Made by a program: the position numbers and the translations under genes | In this document: positions 31,501 to 42,773 of the stretch, in pieces | Layout: every line of letters starts with the position of its first letter | Position numbering within the stretch: position 1 is the first letter of the stretch | Source of the DNA: Lasiosphaeria ovina | Lineage: Eukaryota; Ascomycota; Sordariomycetes; Sordariales; Lasiosphaeriaceae | DNA length: 64,000 bases | Direction: 5' to 3' | Assembly: GCA_033439765.1 (NCBI GenBank) | Contig: JAULSN010000008.1 | Coordinates: 2,852,001 to 2,916,000, forward strand | Notes under the pieces: generated by a model | Seen by the model: only the letters and a program-made list of their open reading frames with translations | What the model was told of the DNA's origin: nothing | Databases searched by the model: none

Positions 31501-32883
31501 TTTCTCTCAAACGCGTGTGATATTTGCCGTCGATATTCCTTTCTCTCTAATTAACTCCTGAGTATGTCGATCAAATGTTTATACCGTCGCTCTCTTCTGT
31601 CCGAAGCCTCCTATCGTGCCTCGAAGAAAGGGGGGGAGATTTTCGGTAGAGACGTGCCATCCGATGACGAAATACGAGGAGGGAGCCGAAAGTAAGTCCA
31701 GGTTGTTGTTGCTGCCACGAAAATGACTCTTGCTACCACAAGGGTGGATGCGGTGAGGGAGGTCGGCGTGATCGTAAACGTGCTGCAGATGCGAACTTTG
31801 GTGTCCCTCCGAGCCTTGAACTGGCAGGCTGGGTCCCGCTGGGGTCGGCGGCGACAGACGGTCTGCTGGTTCGAAGCAGATTGGCGAGTGTATTAAGGAG
31901 CATGCTGGGCATCGGTTGCTGCTGCTGGTAGGTTAATGGGATCGGAGATTCGCATTGTTATGCGACTTTGGTTGCTCCCTCGGGTGGATGATTGGGTTTC
32001 ACTGGCAACGGTGGCACAAGGGCTGTAAAGCCGGCAGCAGGGCGATAGTGTTTGCCGTTTCGCGTTGATGTAACATGTAAACGGATCCGGCGTTTTGGAG
32101 TGCAGGAGAGATGGAGCTAGCTAGGCGCATCCAACTCGAGATTTACGAGGCACTTGGATCCAGGTTGGGTCAATTAAACCGGTCCAGATCTGCAAGAGGG
32201 AACTACCGAATTTCAGTGCAATCGCAAGCGGCAGAGATGTCAGCATATTTCAGGTCTTTCATAAGATACAAACCATTCTCCGCGCTTTTAATCCTTGATC
32301 ATCTTACCTTGCTGTTTGGCCGGATGTTGGTTCACCTTGCCCACTGTTGGAACAACGCGCTAGTCAGCCACAGATGTGGCGGTGGAGGCGCAGGGGGCAG
32401 GGCCACCGAACCTAAATAAGTGGCCTACGGCCACTTCCACCTTCCTTCATAGACACACACACACACACAACGAATCCATCACTTGAACCACCAGCTTACG
32501 GCGCGCAGCGCATCTGTTGATTCCAGTACCGGTACCCTGGTGATTCCAACACCCACCTACGCGGGCAATTGGGGTGCTGCAGGGACCCGCAAATTAGCTC
32601 GCGGGGATTTTTTTGATTGGCTGGAAGCGACAGACCCGACCCGCCGGCAAACATCGTCAAGCGGTAAAAAAAAAAGTTTGCCTCTTTCGATGCCAATGAC
32701 GAAAGGAGAGCTGAAATCAGCATATTCAGACACGTCCCAGGCCAAGCCTGCCACCACGAGCCTCGAGACAGTATCGGTCATCATTTGACCGTCAGTCAGA
32801 GGCTTTCCGTCGCATTGCCCGCCGCCCTCCAATCGGTCAGGATCGCCTGCCTCTGCGGCGACGCCGCGGCATCGAACCCCGCC
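31501..32883. other. Intergenic region between minisatellite and GAR transformylase
   Basis: About 1.4 kb without a supportable gene. Near the right end are a perfect 8-bp hairpin (AAGTGGCC-TAC-GGCCACTT, 32418-32436) and an AC tract (about 32453-32468), both in the presumed promoter of the next gene. Confidence 0.5.
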
Positions 32884-33637
32884 ATGGCCGCCTCCGACCC
32901 ATGCCGCATCGTCGTCATGGCCAGCGGAAACGGCTCAAACTTTCAGGCAATCATTGACGCCGTCGCCTCGGGCCGCATACCCGACTCCAAGATCATCCGT
33001 CTGATTGTGAACCGCGGCAAGGCCTATGCCACCGCGCGCGCCGACAAGGCCGCTATCCCATGGGAGTACTTCAACCTCATATCAAACGGCTTCCAGGCAA
33101 AGGGCGAGAAAGATCAGCTCAAGGTTCAGCAGGCAAGGGATGCCTATGATGCTGCGCTGGCCGAGAAGCTGCTGAGTGGCAGTGTCAGGCCGGACCTTGT
33201 CGTCTTGGCCGGCTGGATGCATGTCTTTGGCAAGCCGTTCCTCGACCCCCTCGAGGCGGCCGGTATCCAGATCATAAACCTGCACCCAGCGCTACCCGGT
33301 AGGGAACCCTCAACGCGCCTGGAGAACACGAGGAAGGGGGTGAAGTAAGCTGACGGCTCTGCAAGGAAAATACGACGGCACAAATGCCATTGAGCGCGCC
33401 TTTGAGGACTTCAAGGCCGGCAAGCTCGAGAACAACAGGACAGGCATCATGGTGCATTTCGTCATTGACAAGGTCGACCGGGGAGAGCCCATCCTAACTC
33501 GCGAGATCGAGTGCCGCGAGGGCGAGGACTTGCACCAGCTCGAGGAGAGAATACACTCCAACGAGCACGAGCTGATAGTCGACGCCACGGCCCAAGTCGC
33601 CAAACGAATTCTCGCGAAGAGGGCCAATGAGCCATGA
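32884..33637 (+). CDS. ADE8: Phosphoribosylglycinamide formyltransferase (GAR transformylase)
   Basis: Third step of purine synthesis: transfers a formyl group from 10-formyltetrahydrofolate to GAR in the cytosol. Exons 32884-33298 and 33366-33637 give 228 residues, as in stand-alone fungal ADE8 and bacterial PurN. Seen: the N-terminal IVVMASGNGSNFQAIIDA (GAR-phosphate loop), VNRGKAYATARA and LVVLAGWMHVFG. The active-site block is IINLHPALPG, split from KYDGTNAIERAF by the intron. HFVIDKVDRGEPILTRE follows, and the end is typical (HELIVDATAQVAKRIL). The His of NLHPALPG is the conserved catalytic residue; the Asn and Asp partners are also present. The ATG at 32884 (GCCATGGCC) is preferred because the upstream frame lacks an ATG. 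Confidence 0.95.
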
Positions 33638-34670
33638 CTGAAAGCTAGGGTTTAGGCCAGTATCAAACCATAGATGAAGCTGCTTTGCAATAATTCACTG
33701 CCTGCGAGCTTCAGTGCTTCGTCGAGACGTTACTTCAACCCTCGGGCTTGGGTTGCTGGTTTGATACCTAGGCCAATACATTGCACGTCTCCTCATGTCA
33801 AATTTGAACGTGGTCTTTAACTCTTCAGTACAAAGCAGCAGTGCAGGCAAAAGCCAAGAGTATCACAGGAGGGTGGCCTACACGACAACAACAATTATCA
33901 CCAGTTCAGGGTCAAGACCCGTGCCTTCCAAGGTCCAGGGTCTAATTGTTAATTAATTAATACTTAGTTCTTTGCAGTAAGGCCCAACCGCACTCGTTCC
34001 AAGCCCAACTGCCTTGTGAAATCTATCATACCCTCCCGGCTAGACTTCCAGGTTGTGTGCCTTGCTGGGTTTGCAAACCCGGCTGCGTCAAATAATTTAT
34101 TATGCAACTGGCCATCTTGATTGATCGACAGGCAGAGGGCAATGCCGTGTGACCTTCCTTACCTGCCTACTATGGCTCATTATTATGTAAACAAAATGTA
34201 TGTTTTCCCATTATATCAATACTTATTTTGGAGCAATCTTGTAGACTTCGCACCGCTTGCATCCATAAGTTTTTCTCACTCGGCCTCTCCCCTCCAGCTT
34301 AGAGGGTCAGGACCCACTTGTGCCCCTTTTCTGGTGGCCATCCGGCACACTATTGGATGGATGCTGCCTAAAACCCCCACGTGACAGCGCGACTCCCTTT
34401 CAATCACCTTTTAGGTTCATCCACGCACTTCGTTATTTGCAGGCAGCAGCAGCAACCAAAACCACACACCTTCCAGCGCCCACGCGTTCCCGCCAACCTC
34501 GTGTTTTGAACGCTGGCCTGACTGCGCTCCCCTTCTCCTTGTTCACTTCCATCTTCTTGCCGCAAAGGGAGGGACTGCAGCAGCAAGTTCTCTCCTAGAA
34601 ACCTTCAGAAGCTGCTGGTGGAACTAGAGGCCGCTTGGACGCTCTTTCCACCCCTCACTGATTGTCCATC
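33638..34670. other. Intergenic region
   Basis: About 1 kb between GAR transformylase and the F-box gene. AT-rich patches (TTAATTAATTAA near 33945) and the leader of the F-box gene, which has no ATG for about 300 bp before the start. No gene seen. Confidence 0.5.
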
Positions 34671-36270
34671 ATGGATTCCGGAAACACCCCGATGCCGCAG
34701 GACATCGTTGACATGGACCTCGATGATGATTCGCCTCCGCTTCCCATCGACCCTCAATCTGCCTCCCCGCTCGCTCGTATACCTCTGGAGGTGCTTGTGC
34801 GAGTGACACGCCTCGTCTCCACGACGGACCTCGGCAACCTGCGCCTGTCGTGCAAGGCCGTCGAGAGGTCTTTGTGGAACTTCTTCTCGCACGAGTTCTT
34901 CCGCAAGAAGCAGTTCATGGTCTTTCCCGCCAGTCTCCAGGCCTTGGTTGATATCTCCAAGCACCCCCAACTTTCCTCCGTCCTCAGCCATGTCATCATT
35001 GCCACGGACCGCCTGAGGAACTCCGTTCCAATGTCATTCCGCGGTGGCGAGACGGGCCGCTTCCTGGAGGATGCTCAGGCCGGCCACAAAGCCCTCATGT
35101 CCACAGGCCTCCTCAAAGACATGCTCGCTGACGCCTTCGGAAACCTCCCAAACCTAGATAAAGTCGACATTCGCGATTTCAACTCACCTAGCCGCACTCG
35201 CGACGGCCGTGGCACCCTCTGGCGAAGCTACGGCTCCGTTACTATCGAGGCAGCCATGACAAGGCCCATGATGTACCACACAGAAGAGCTTTGCCGTCAC
35301 CAAGACTACCCCTCACAAATCTTCATGGCCACCCTCGCCGCCTTGGCAGTTGCAGAAGCACGACCCAGAGCCATCGAGACACTACTCAGATGGACCCGGT
35401 GGGGTCTCGACAATACTGCCTTCTATATCTCGCCGTATATCGAACCCTCGCTCAAACCAGTCCTGGCCGGCCTGTCAGTTTTGCACCTGTGCCCAACGCT
35501 CGACGGGTTCTCGGTTACGCCGTACCTGCTGCAGCGGTTCCTAACGCTGACCCCAAACCTCACATGGCTCCGCCTCAACTTCCAGCACGAGAACGAGAAA
35601 ACTGTCGAGTTCCTTGACTGGCTTGGATCCTCGGCGTCTCCTGACGCCTCTGGAGAGATCACGGCATCCAATGGATCCATCACGACCTGCCCGCCAATCA
35701 AACTCGAATTCCTCGAGGTTATCGACCTGGGATCGGTGCAGACTACTACCGACGCCGTCCTCAAGCTCGTAGCCAAGTTTGTATCGTCGCTGACGGGCCT
35801 GAGCTTCCGCCGGGTGACGCTGGTCGGCAAGAACTCCAACAATAACCCGGACGAGGTCAGCCCCTGGACCGCCTTTCTAGACGGCCTGGCTAGCCTGGAC
35901 GGCGCCAACATCCGCAAGATACAGATGAGCTGGGTCGACCAGTGCACGCAGACCAGGATGCCTGTGGTTCCAGTCTTCTTCGAATCGTCACAGATACAAG
36001 TCCGAGACCGATTCTTCAAAACAAGCTTGACGGCCGAGCTCGTCGCCATGGCCCTGGAGGAAATGGGACGGGGCACCAAGTGGCCTGGCCCGATTACCGC
36101 TGCTGCCAAATCAGACCGTGATGGTGGGTTGGCACTTCTCGGTCTTGGGAGATCGAGACATTTACATTTGCTGACATCCCCTTTTCCCAGCTGTCGGCAA
36201 CGGCCACGACGGCTTCAGTTCCGACGACGACACCGACGGCAGTGACAGCGATGGGGAAGATGTTGCTTGA
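34671..36270 (+). CDS. F-box domain protein
   Basis: Likely substrate-recruiting subunit of an SCF ubiquitin ligase. Exons 34671-36123 and 36191-36270 give 510 residues. Seen: an acidic N-terminus (PQDIVDMDLDDDSPPLP), then the F-box at about residues 35-75 (LARIPLEVLVRVTRLVSTTD, LGNLRLSCKAVERSLW, FFRKKQF), and a long helical/leucine-rich region containing PNLTWLRLNF and PIKLEFLEVIDLG that may form irregular LRRs. The second exon supplies an acidic end (FSSDDDTDGSDSDGEDVA); without that intron the frame runs into a basic, unlikely tail. The ATG at 34671 is used; the open frame upstream has only a TTG. Targets unknown. Confidence 0.85.
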
Positions 36271-37182
36271 GGCTTGGGGATTTTAACTTGAGGCCTGAGA
36301 CTAAACTTAGAGCGCCTGATTAATCAACGGAAATGGTCTTGATTTCTTTACTTGTGGCATTGAGTTTCTAACTTGAGGCCTGAGACTGAACCTGGAGCCC
36401 TAAGCTTTGAATTGGGGCGCTTGGTACGTGAGACCATCTCTTGGACCACTATAGTCTGTAGGACTTAATTAGGTACACAAAATAAACTGCAATAGGATCA
36501 CGTCCTCCGGTGTCTAGCTTCGCTGTTCCAAACCAGACTTCTTCTCGTAAGTGATTCGCGCCCAAATCGGCATCTGGAGCTTTTCCGGACATCAGAAAGT
36601 TCCTGATCACTCAGGTGGTGATTTGGCATATGGACGAGATACATATCTAATTAGCATCAAACAAGCAGATGCACCGACCCCGAGTAATTAGCATCCCGAT
36701 AAATAGAACGGCCCTCAAGAGTTTCCCCATAGGCAACCCAAACTACCTAGCACCATCTGAGTACATGCAAAGGTGCATTAGATGCAGGTTAATTGTAATA
36801 TAAAGTTCACCAGACTTTACGTCTCGAGAATAATTCCGTTAAGAGAATATTAGACGAAAGCTTGCTAGTAAGACAACTTCCTGTATAACGCACTGTATAC
36901 TTGGAGCTTTGATTTTTCCCTTTCTTTTGTCAATAATCTCTTTCCGTGCTTTGAGTCTGCCGCTGTGGTCCATAGGATCAAAGGGGTTCTATTCCAACAG
37001 CGTCTTGGTGTTCCTAGAAATGTTGTCACACTGTCCGGCTAAGTAAATATACATAGCTGGTATGTACATTGGTGAGATAAATAGTAATTGATAATCGCTG
37101 TTCTAATTATACCTGGGCGCTCACAGGATTAACTGAACGCTAAACCACGCCCCTATGTGATCAAGTTCCTATTGATAGCTCC
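36271..37182. other. Intergenic region with a duplicated 3' flank
   Basis: About 0.9 kb, AT-rich in its right half. A 30-bp imperfect direct repeat (AACTTGAGGCCTGAGACT and following bases) occurs at about 36284-36313 and 36370-36399, just after the F-box stop. No gene seen. Confidence 0.5.
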
Positions 37183-38499
37183 TCAGGGCATCCTGTCCCC
37201 GACATACGCGCCCCCGCCGCCGACGGCAACGACAAAGACTTCGGGATCGCCGGCGTTGACCTTGCCGGACTGGTCGGCGCCGCCGTCGGGCTGGACGTCG
37301 TCGTAGGCAAACGCGTAGCCCTTGCCGTCGAGGTTGGCCTCGTGCACGACGCGCGAGTAGTGGTTGGTGGGCTCGCAGCGGTAGAACGTGTCCGGGTGCG
37401 ACGGGTGCTCGTCGACGCCGTCGGCCGCGATGGCGCTGCGCTGGAATGCTGCTGCTAGCCGCGGGATGATGGCGTTGCGTGTCGCCGACGGGCCTGTTGT
37501 GAACGGCCCGCTGTTGCACCCCAGTATGTCGGCCGTCGTCGGCCGCTGGAACGACTCCCCTGCGAGTACGAGCTCGTCTGACTGCGCGGCTACTGACCCT
37601 GTTACGATGCCCGCCGCCGCCTGCGTGTCGATGCGCAGGAGCGCGCAGCCGGCGCTGGGTTGCTGTGCTTGCTGTTGGTCTGAGCCTTGGCCTTGGGCTT
37701 TCGCCTTGAGGCGGGCGAGCAGGTTCAGGCCGTGCTTCGGAGGCTCGCCCGGCGCCTGCCCCTGGCCCTGAGCTTGGGCTTGCTGCTGCTCGCGGTACCG
37801 CTGCCACGCCGCCTCGACCAGCGGCTCAAAGTAGCCTGCGAAGCTCGCGCCGACGGCTTCGCCGTGCGTCGGGCTCAGCACGCGCAGCGGCTGTCCGTCG
37901 CGCGAGACGATCAGCTTGTCCCATGGCCTGCCGTCGCGGGCGGCCTGGGCGCACAGGCCGTCGCACACGCGGGCGAGCCCGTCGGCGGGCATGCCGCTGA
38001 CGTGCTGGACGGCGCCGGTGCGGGTGCGCAGCGTCAGGGCGATGGGCAGGCGGGCGACGAAGTCGACGTAGCTGATGTTGGCGAAGAGCTGGTCGCTGTT
38101 GAGGGTGAACTCGCAGAAGCAAAAGTCGACGCCGGCGTTGGGGTCGCTGGGGTTGAGCACCGACGGCTCGACGAGGGCGGCGCCGCCGCCGGGGCCGCCC
38201 GGGTTGAGCAGGAAGGTCAGCTTGCGCTCGCCGGCGCTGAACCAGATGCGCCCGCCGGCAATCTGCGGGATCGTCACCGTCACCGTGTTGCCCGGAACGC
38301 CCAGCGCGATCGCGCAGTCTTCGGCCAGCGGCTGCAGGATCTTGCCGCCAGCGGGCGACGCAGGGTAGTACAGCCCCTTGCCGTCGGCCTTGAGCAGCAC
38401 GCGCGCGCAGTCGCGCTGCAGTGCGAGGCCGGTGATGTAAGCGTAGACATTGGACGACGTGGTCTGGTTGACGAGCTGGATTGTCAAAGAGTCCGGCAT
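37183..38499 (-). CDS. GH64-like beta-1,3-glucanase (thaumatin-like fold)
   Basis: Probable endo-beta-1,3-glucanase related to glycoside hydrolase family 64. Single exon, 438 residues from the ATG at 38497-38499. Seen: LTIQLVNQTTSSNVYAYITG at the start, LPLAEDCAIALG-like and VTIPQIAGGRIWFSAG segments, LTFLLNPGGPGGG, and the acidic positions Glu111 (LVEPSVLNP) and Asp125 (AGVDFCFCEFT) where the family has its catalytic pair. SYVDFVARLPIAL and HEANLDGKGYAFAYDD are also family-like. A Gln/Ala/Gly-rich insertion lies at about residues 240-290. There is no signal peptide at this start, and the upstream open frame does not offer one. Such an enzyme would be secreted unconventionally or act inside the cell, or a short 5' exon has been missed. 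Confidence 0.75.
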   Translation of the reverse strand: MPDSLTIQLVNQTTSSNVYAYITGLALQRDCARVLLKADGKGLYYPASPAGGKILQPLAEDCAIALGVPGNTVTVTIPQIAGGRIWFSAGERKLTFLLNPGGPGGGAALVEPSVLNPSDPNAGVDFCFCEFTLNSDQLFANISYVDFVARLPIALTLRTRTGAVQHVSGMPADGLARVCDGLCAQAARDGRPWDKLIVSRDGQPLRVLSPTHGEAVGASFAGYFEPLVEAAWQRYREQQQAQAQGQGQAPGEPPKHGLNLLARLKAKAQGQGSDQQQAQQPSAGCALLRIDTQAAAGIVTGSVAAQSDELVLAGESFQRPTTADILGCNSGPFTTGPSATRNAIIPRLAAAFQRSAIAADGVDEHPSHPDTFYRCEPTNHYSRVVHEANLDGKGYAFAYDDVQPDGGADQSGKVNAGDPEVFVVAVGGGGAYVGDRMP

Positions 38500-40364
38500 G
38501 GTATCGGGTTTGGCGGAGTTGATCTGTTCGTCCGTGGAGTGACAGGGGATGGTGGTCACTGGAATTGGGGTTGAAGATCGTCTCCTATCCAATTCCGCGC
38601 GTCCCCACGTCCAAAAATGACTTCTCACAAACCATGACGTTGGTGGAGGAAAGGTGGATGTCCGATGACGCCAAATCTTGATTTTTGGCTTCAACAAAAC
38701 GTTAGCCCCAACCTGTCAACGTTCGCCGTTGCACTGGGCCGGATCTTTCTTTGCCTAGTGGTGTGCACTGTAGGTCAGGTACGTAGCGGGACCCGATGTG
38801 TCGCCTGCAATGCACCACCCCACAATTGTTCGACCTTAAAATCCTGCTGGGTCGATTCTCCTGGGTCGATTCTCCCCGTCAATCAACTGCGGAGTCTCCA
38901 AGATGCGATGCTAGCTCTTGGTCAAAGCTCTTTTTCCTCGGGGAAGTCGGGGCGGCAGCTCTGGCTGGCACTCCGTCTGCCTAGGGGAACTTTGCTGCCC
39001 GTCCCTTGCTCTGAATTTACGCGAAAAAAATATTATACCTACATATACGAGCCCCGGCGGACAATAATCCGTACTCAGCAAGATCTACGGATCCGTTCTC
39101 CGTAGGCGGAAGAACTCCCGCGGGGGGAGCAGAAATCCCATGCGTTTCCAGGCGATCCTCATCGCTAGCAAGTTTTCTTGTTTGGGACTGCGGCCGAGCT
39201 CAAGATTGCCAACAGGCCGAAGCAGGAGCGGCCAAGACCCGGGAGACCTTGCATCAAACCAGCAAATGGCGAATTGCTGGCTCCATGGCTCCTGCCGCAC
39301 ACAGCACAGACGGCGGCCCATTGCCCTTCGTCGCTGGGAAGGAACAGCCCTAGAATGCCTTCCTGGGCCTGCTCTGCCAATGGATGGATGGATAAGTATT
39401 GAAATGTCAGATTGACCATCTTCAAAGTTCAAAGGGCGCTCGTCCTGCCGTTGGCTGTTACGAAAGGGCTTCTCCCACGTATTTCTGACATTGCTTGGCC
39501 TGTCTCTAGGGGGCCGGTCTGGCCCGTCTCCCTCCTCCTCCACTCCTTCAAGGGCCCCAGAAATCCCCAGAAATCCCCAGGTTTCTTGTCGACCGACCAC
39601 CGGTGTCCGGGGATGCCTGCCACAAGGGAACGGGCGCGATTCAATTGGCCGAGCCCTTCCCGCGTCACCAATTTCGCTTCAGGACCCACTGCCTCACCGA
39701 TGTTAGCGCTGACGAAGCTCCCAGTGTCTGGAACTGGCTTGCGCTAGCAGTGTTTTTTTTTCGGATTCCTGGTCGTGTCAGTGGATGCTATCGACTGTCT
39801 GCCGCCGCTCGGCCCCAGACCGACATCCGTGCATCCATTTGTTTGCCAGCTGCTGCGGAGACAGGAAAGTGGTGCAGCAAGTCAACAGCCACCAACCAAG
39901 AGTGCTGTGTGTGTGTGTATGCATGCCATGCCATGCACGCGAGGAAGCTGAAAAGGGCCCGTCTCCGTCTCCGCTCCGCCCTCCCTCCACCTCGAATGGC
40001 TGGGGAAGGCGGACGGGACGAGGCGACATGACACGAGCATACCCAGTGCTGTGTATGGAATAAAACCCATTGTTCCCTGGCAATCTCGCTGTCACGCTGT
40101 TACGCTGCTGTCTTGTTGCTACCTGTTGTCTCTTCTACGCGTCTTTGCCTCTTCTCTGTCGCCGACACTTGTCATTGTCGTTGTCCATCCATCGCTGCCC
40201 ACGCCGAAAGAGACAGCACCACGCCGGCGAGCCATTGTCCTCCGTACTTTTAGGTATGGATGCGTCTCGCCTACCTCTAGCTTCCGCTCCCTCTTGAAGC
40301 CTTTCCCCTTGTACGCCTCCTCCGACCTCCCCCCCCCTCCCCACGAACGAGACCCTGCCGCCAC
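38500..40364. other. Intergenic region between divergent genes
   Basis: About 1.9 kb shared upstream region of the GH64-like and rhodopsin-domain genes. Contains a TG/CATGC tract near 39903-39930 and strong C/T-rich stretches before 40365, common in fungal promoters. No gene accepted. Confidence 0.5.
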
Positions 40365-41556
40365 ATGGACGAGCAGCCCTTCCTGATCCCCATTACGGAT
40401 CGAGCCGCCTATTTAGCCCGTGTCCACATCGGCGTCACAATACCTCTTCTCGCTCTCTGCCTTGTGCCCTTCTCCGCCCGGTTGTACATCCGCGCTTGGC
40501 CGATATGGAGGTTCGGATGGGATGATGCCCTCATTGTGGCTGGCCTGGTAAGCTTCGCCTTCTATCTGCCCGCCCTTGGACGGAGTCGCCGGTTGCTCCC
40601 ACGGGAATCTGCTTCTAATGTTCGTATGCAAATGCTAGGCACTGGCCATCGCCGATTGGGTTTTAGTCTTGGGCGAGATGTTTACCTCGCCTCAGCTCAT
40701 CACGGTGTCTAGAGCAACCAATGCCACCATGCTTGCCTACATCGCCATCCCCGTATGGGGGCTCGCCATGACGTGCATCAAGGCGTCGGTCGCCCTCACG
40801 CTGCTGCGGCTTCCGCTGGATCGCATGTGGATTATATCCCTCCGGGTTATTCTGGTTGTTCTTGTCGTCTATCTTGTCGGCGACACAGTCTACATCTTCA
40901 CCAAATGTCGACCTCTACAGGCCAGCTGGGACTTTACCGTCGTGAATCCGCAATGCACCGATCCACATACCGATGTGATAGTGTCCAGCATCGCTACTGC
41001 CGTCAACATCACCACCGATGTGCTATTGTCGCTGGCGCCCATGATCACTCTCTGGAACGTGCGGCGGCCCCTGCGCGAGCGCGTCCTCGTCTGCATCCTG
41101 ACGGGCTTAGGCCTCTTTGCGAGCCTCATCTCGATACTTAAGGCCGTCTTGGTCATGTCGTGGGGAGACAGGAATGTCGAGGATCCCTGGGCGCTGGCCG
41201 TATCCATTTCAACCTACACCATTGGCGAGCAATTCCTCGCCCTGCTGGCGGCCTGCAGCCCGTCCCTCAAGGGCCCCATCCAGAAGCTGCTCCGCAAGTT
41301 CGGCATCCTGCTCACCCGATACGAGACCAACATCTCGTTCGTCCACATATCCCCGACCCGGAGGCGGCGGATCGACGCCGAGTCCGGCATCAGCAGCGGC
41401 CAGTACGATGTGATAGCGGACGGCGGAACGAGCGGCAAGCCGAGCAGAGCCGCGTCGACTTCAGGGGAAGCGTCGACGTCGACATCGTCTTCGGCGGCGT
41501 CAGGCCAGGATGACGCGCTGAAAAGGCCGGATATAATTACTAATCATGTATCATAA
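40365..41556 (+). CDS. Rhodopsin-domain (Pth11-like) seven-helix membrane protein
   Basis: Exons 40365-40547 and 40639-41556 (GTAAGC donor, GCTAG acceptor) give 366 residues. It has the layout of the fungal rhodopsin-domain/SAT20-like family, which includes Pth11-related candidate receptors. Seen: short N-terminus, TM1 (HIGVTIPLLALCLVPFSARL), GWDDALIVAGL, ADWVLVLGEM, an IPVWGLAMTCIKASVALTLL helix, the family landmark CRPLQASWDF followed by PQCTD, NITTDVLLSLAPM, RRPLRERVLVCILTGLGLFA, and a last helix GEQFLALLAACSPSLKGP. The tail is Ser/Thr-rich and cytosolic. No N-terminal CFEM domain. Ligand and signalling partner unknown. Confidence 0.85.
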
Positions 41557-42773
41557 CACTGGCTGGGTTCAAATATCAAATCGCCATTTCAGTACTTCAC
41601 AAGTGATCCTGCGTGCTGTTGAGCACCCCAGCGTGACAATTTGCGGCTGATATTACCATAGCCATCCAGACTAAGAACTGGCGGGGTCAATCCTCCTTGT
41701 ATCCCTTCAAATGCAACCCCCGCATAATCCTTCGCGCACCCCGGCGAATCATTAGTTAGGCTTGCAAAGTCTTATCAGACTCCCGTGTCCGCTGACGTCC
41801 ATTGACGAGCCTCTCAAATGAACAGAAAGCGACAGCGCGTTTCTCCAAAAAGGAAGGTCTCTCTACGTTAACAAAGGCAAAGCCAGCCGACGATGGAGGA
41901 TATCTTGGTGCTGCTGCGCCGCAATGTCGATTAATTGCCCTGCGGCTTGCCCCCGCGCAGGTGACCCAAGATCTTTAATAACAGGGGGGCTTTGGAGTCG
42001 AAGAAACGTTGCAACTGCCGAGCTGCGAAGGATTCTTTGACAACCCTCGGTTGCGATATGATATTGAGTATGCGACGAGTCCAGCAGGATAGATTGGGTT
42101 GCTCCCCCCTGCTGCATGATCGTTTGTGGTGTGTACTCTCGCGGCCAACAGCGGCCGTCAAGCGAAGGCGGACTGGTAATTAGGAGGAATTAGGTGGAGC
42201 CGCGTCTGGCGAAAAGCGAAAAGGGGCTGCTGTTTACACCATGCACGGCGTTTTCCGCCGTCCTCAAACACCGTGTTACTCAAGCATGCAATAATGCATG
42301 TAAATCACAAAAAGCGCTCTTAGGATTTGAAGTTAGATGCAAGGTTAATAGTCTGTCAGTGAATTGTAGGTAGGGGACGCAGAAACTCTATATGTATTTC
42401 AGTGCCCCATGTCACCGACTGACTAACTAGGTAATAACCATAAAGAAAACTCTGCCGATAGGAAATGAACGGTGAAGTGACGTCAACAAGAGATGGTGCT
42501 GTGGATAATAGAATATGCAAAGAGACCCCCCCGCTCAGTGAAAGCCAGCCAGAGAAAGATCGGAAATGCCCCTGAGAAACGCCAGAATGCTGCTGCTACG
42601 GTCGTGTCGGCCAAGTCCTGAGCCTTCGTACTTTTGTGAAAGAGACCACCCAAAAGAAAAGGAGAAATGTGTTCTGCCTCGGTTTAGTATTTGCTAGGTC
42701 GCAACGTCGGGAGGAAGGGTGGGGAGGTTTCAAATCACCTCCCCAGATATTCCTCAAAGCCAGTCGGAGGTAA
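41557..42773. other. Intergenic region
   Basis: About 1.2 kb between convergent genes. No repeats of note and no supportable gene. Confidence 0.5.

Noticed and set aside
38500..38697. N-terminal extension of the GH64-like protein
   Set aside because: Basic, aromatic sequence with no signal peptide and a non-ATG start; not typical of the family.
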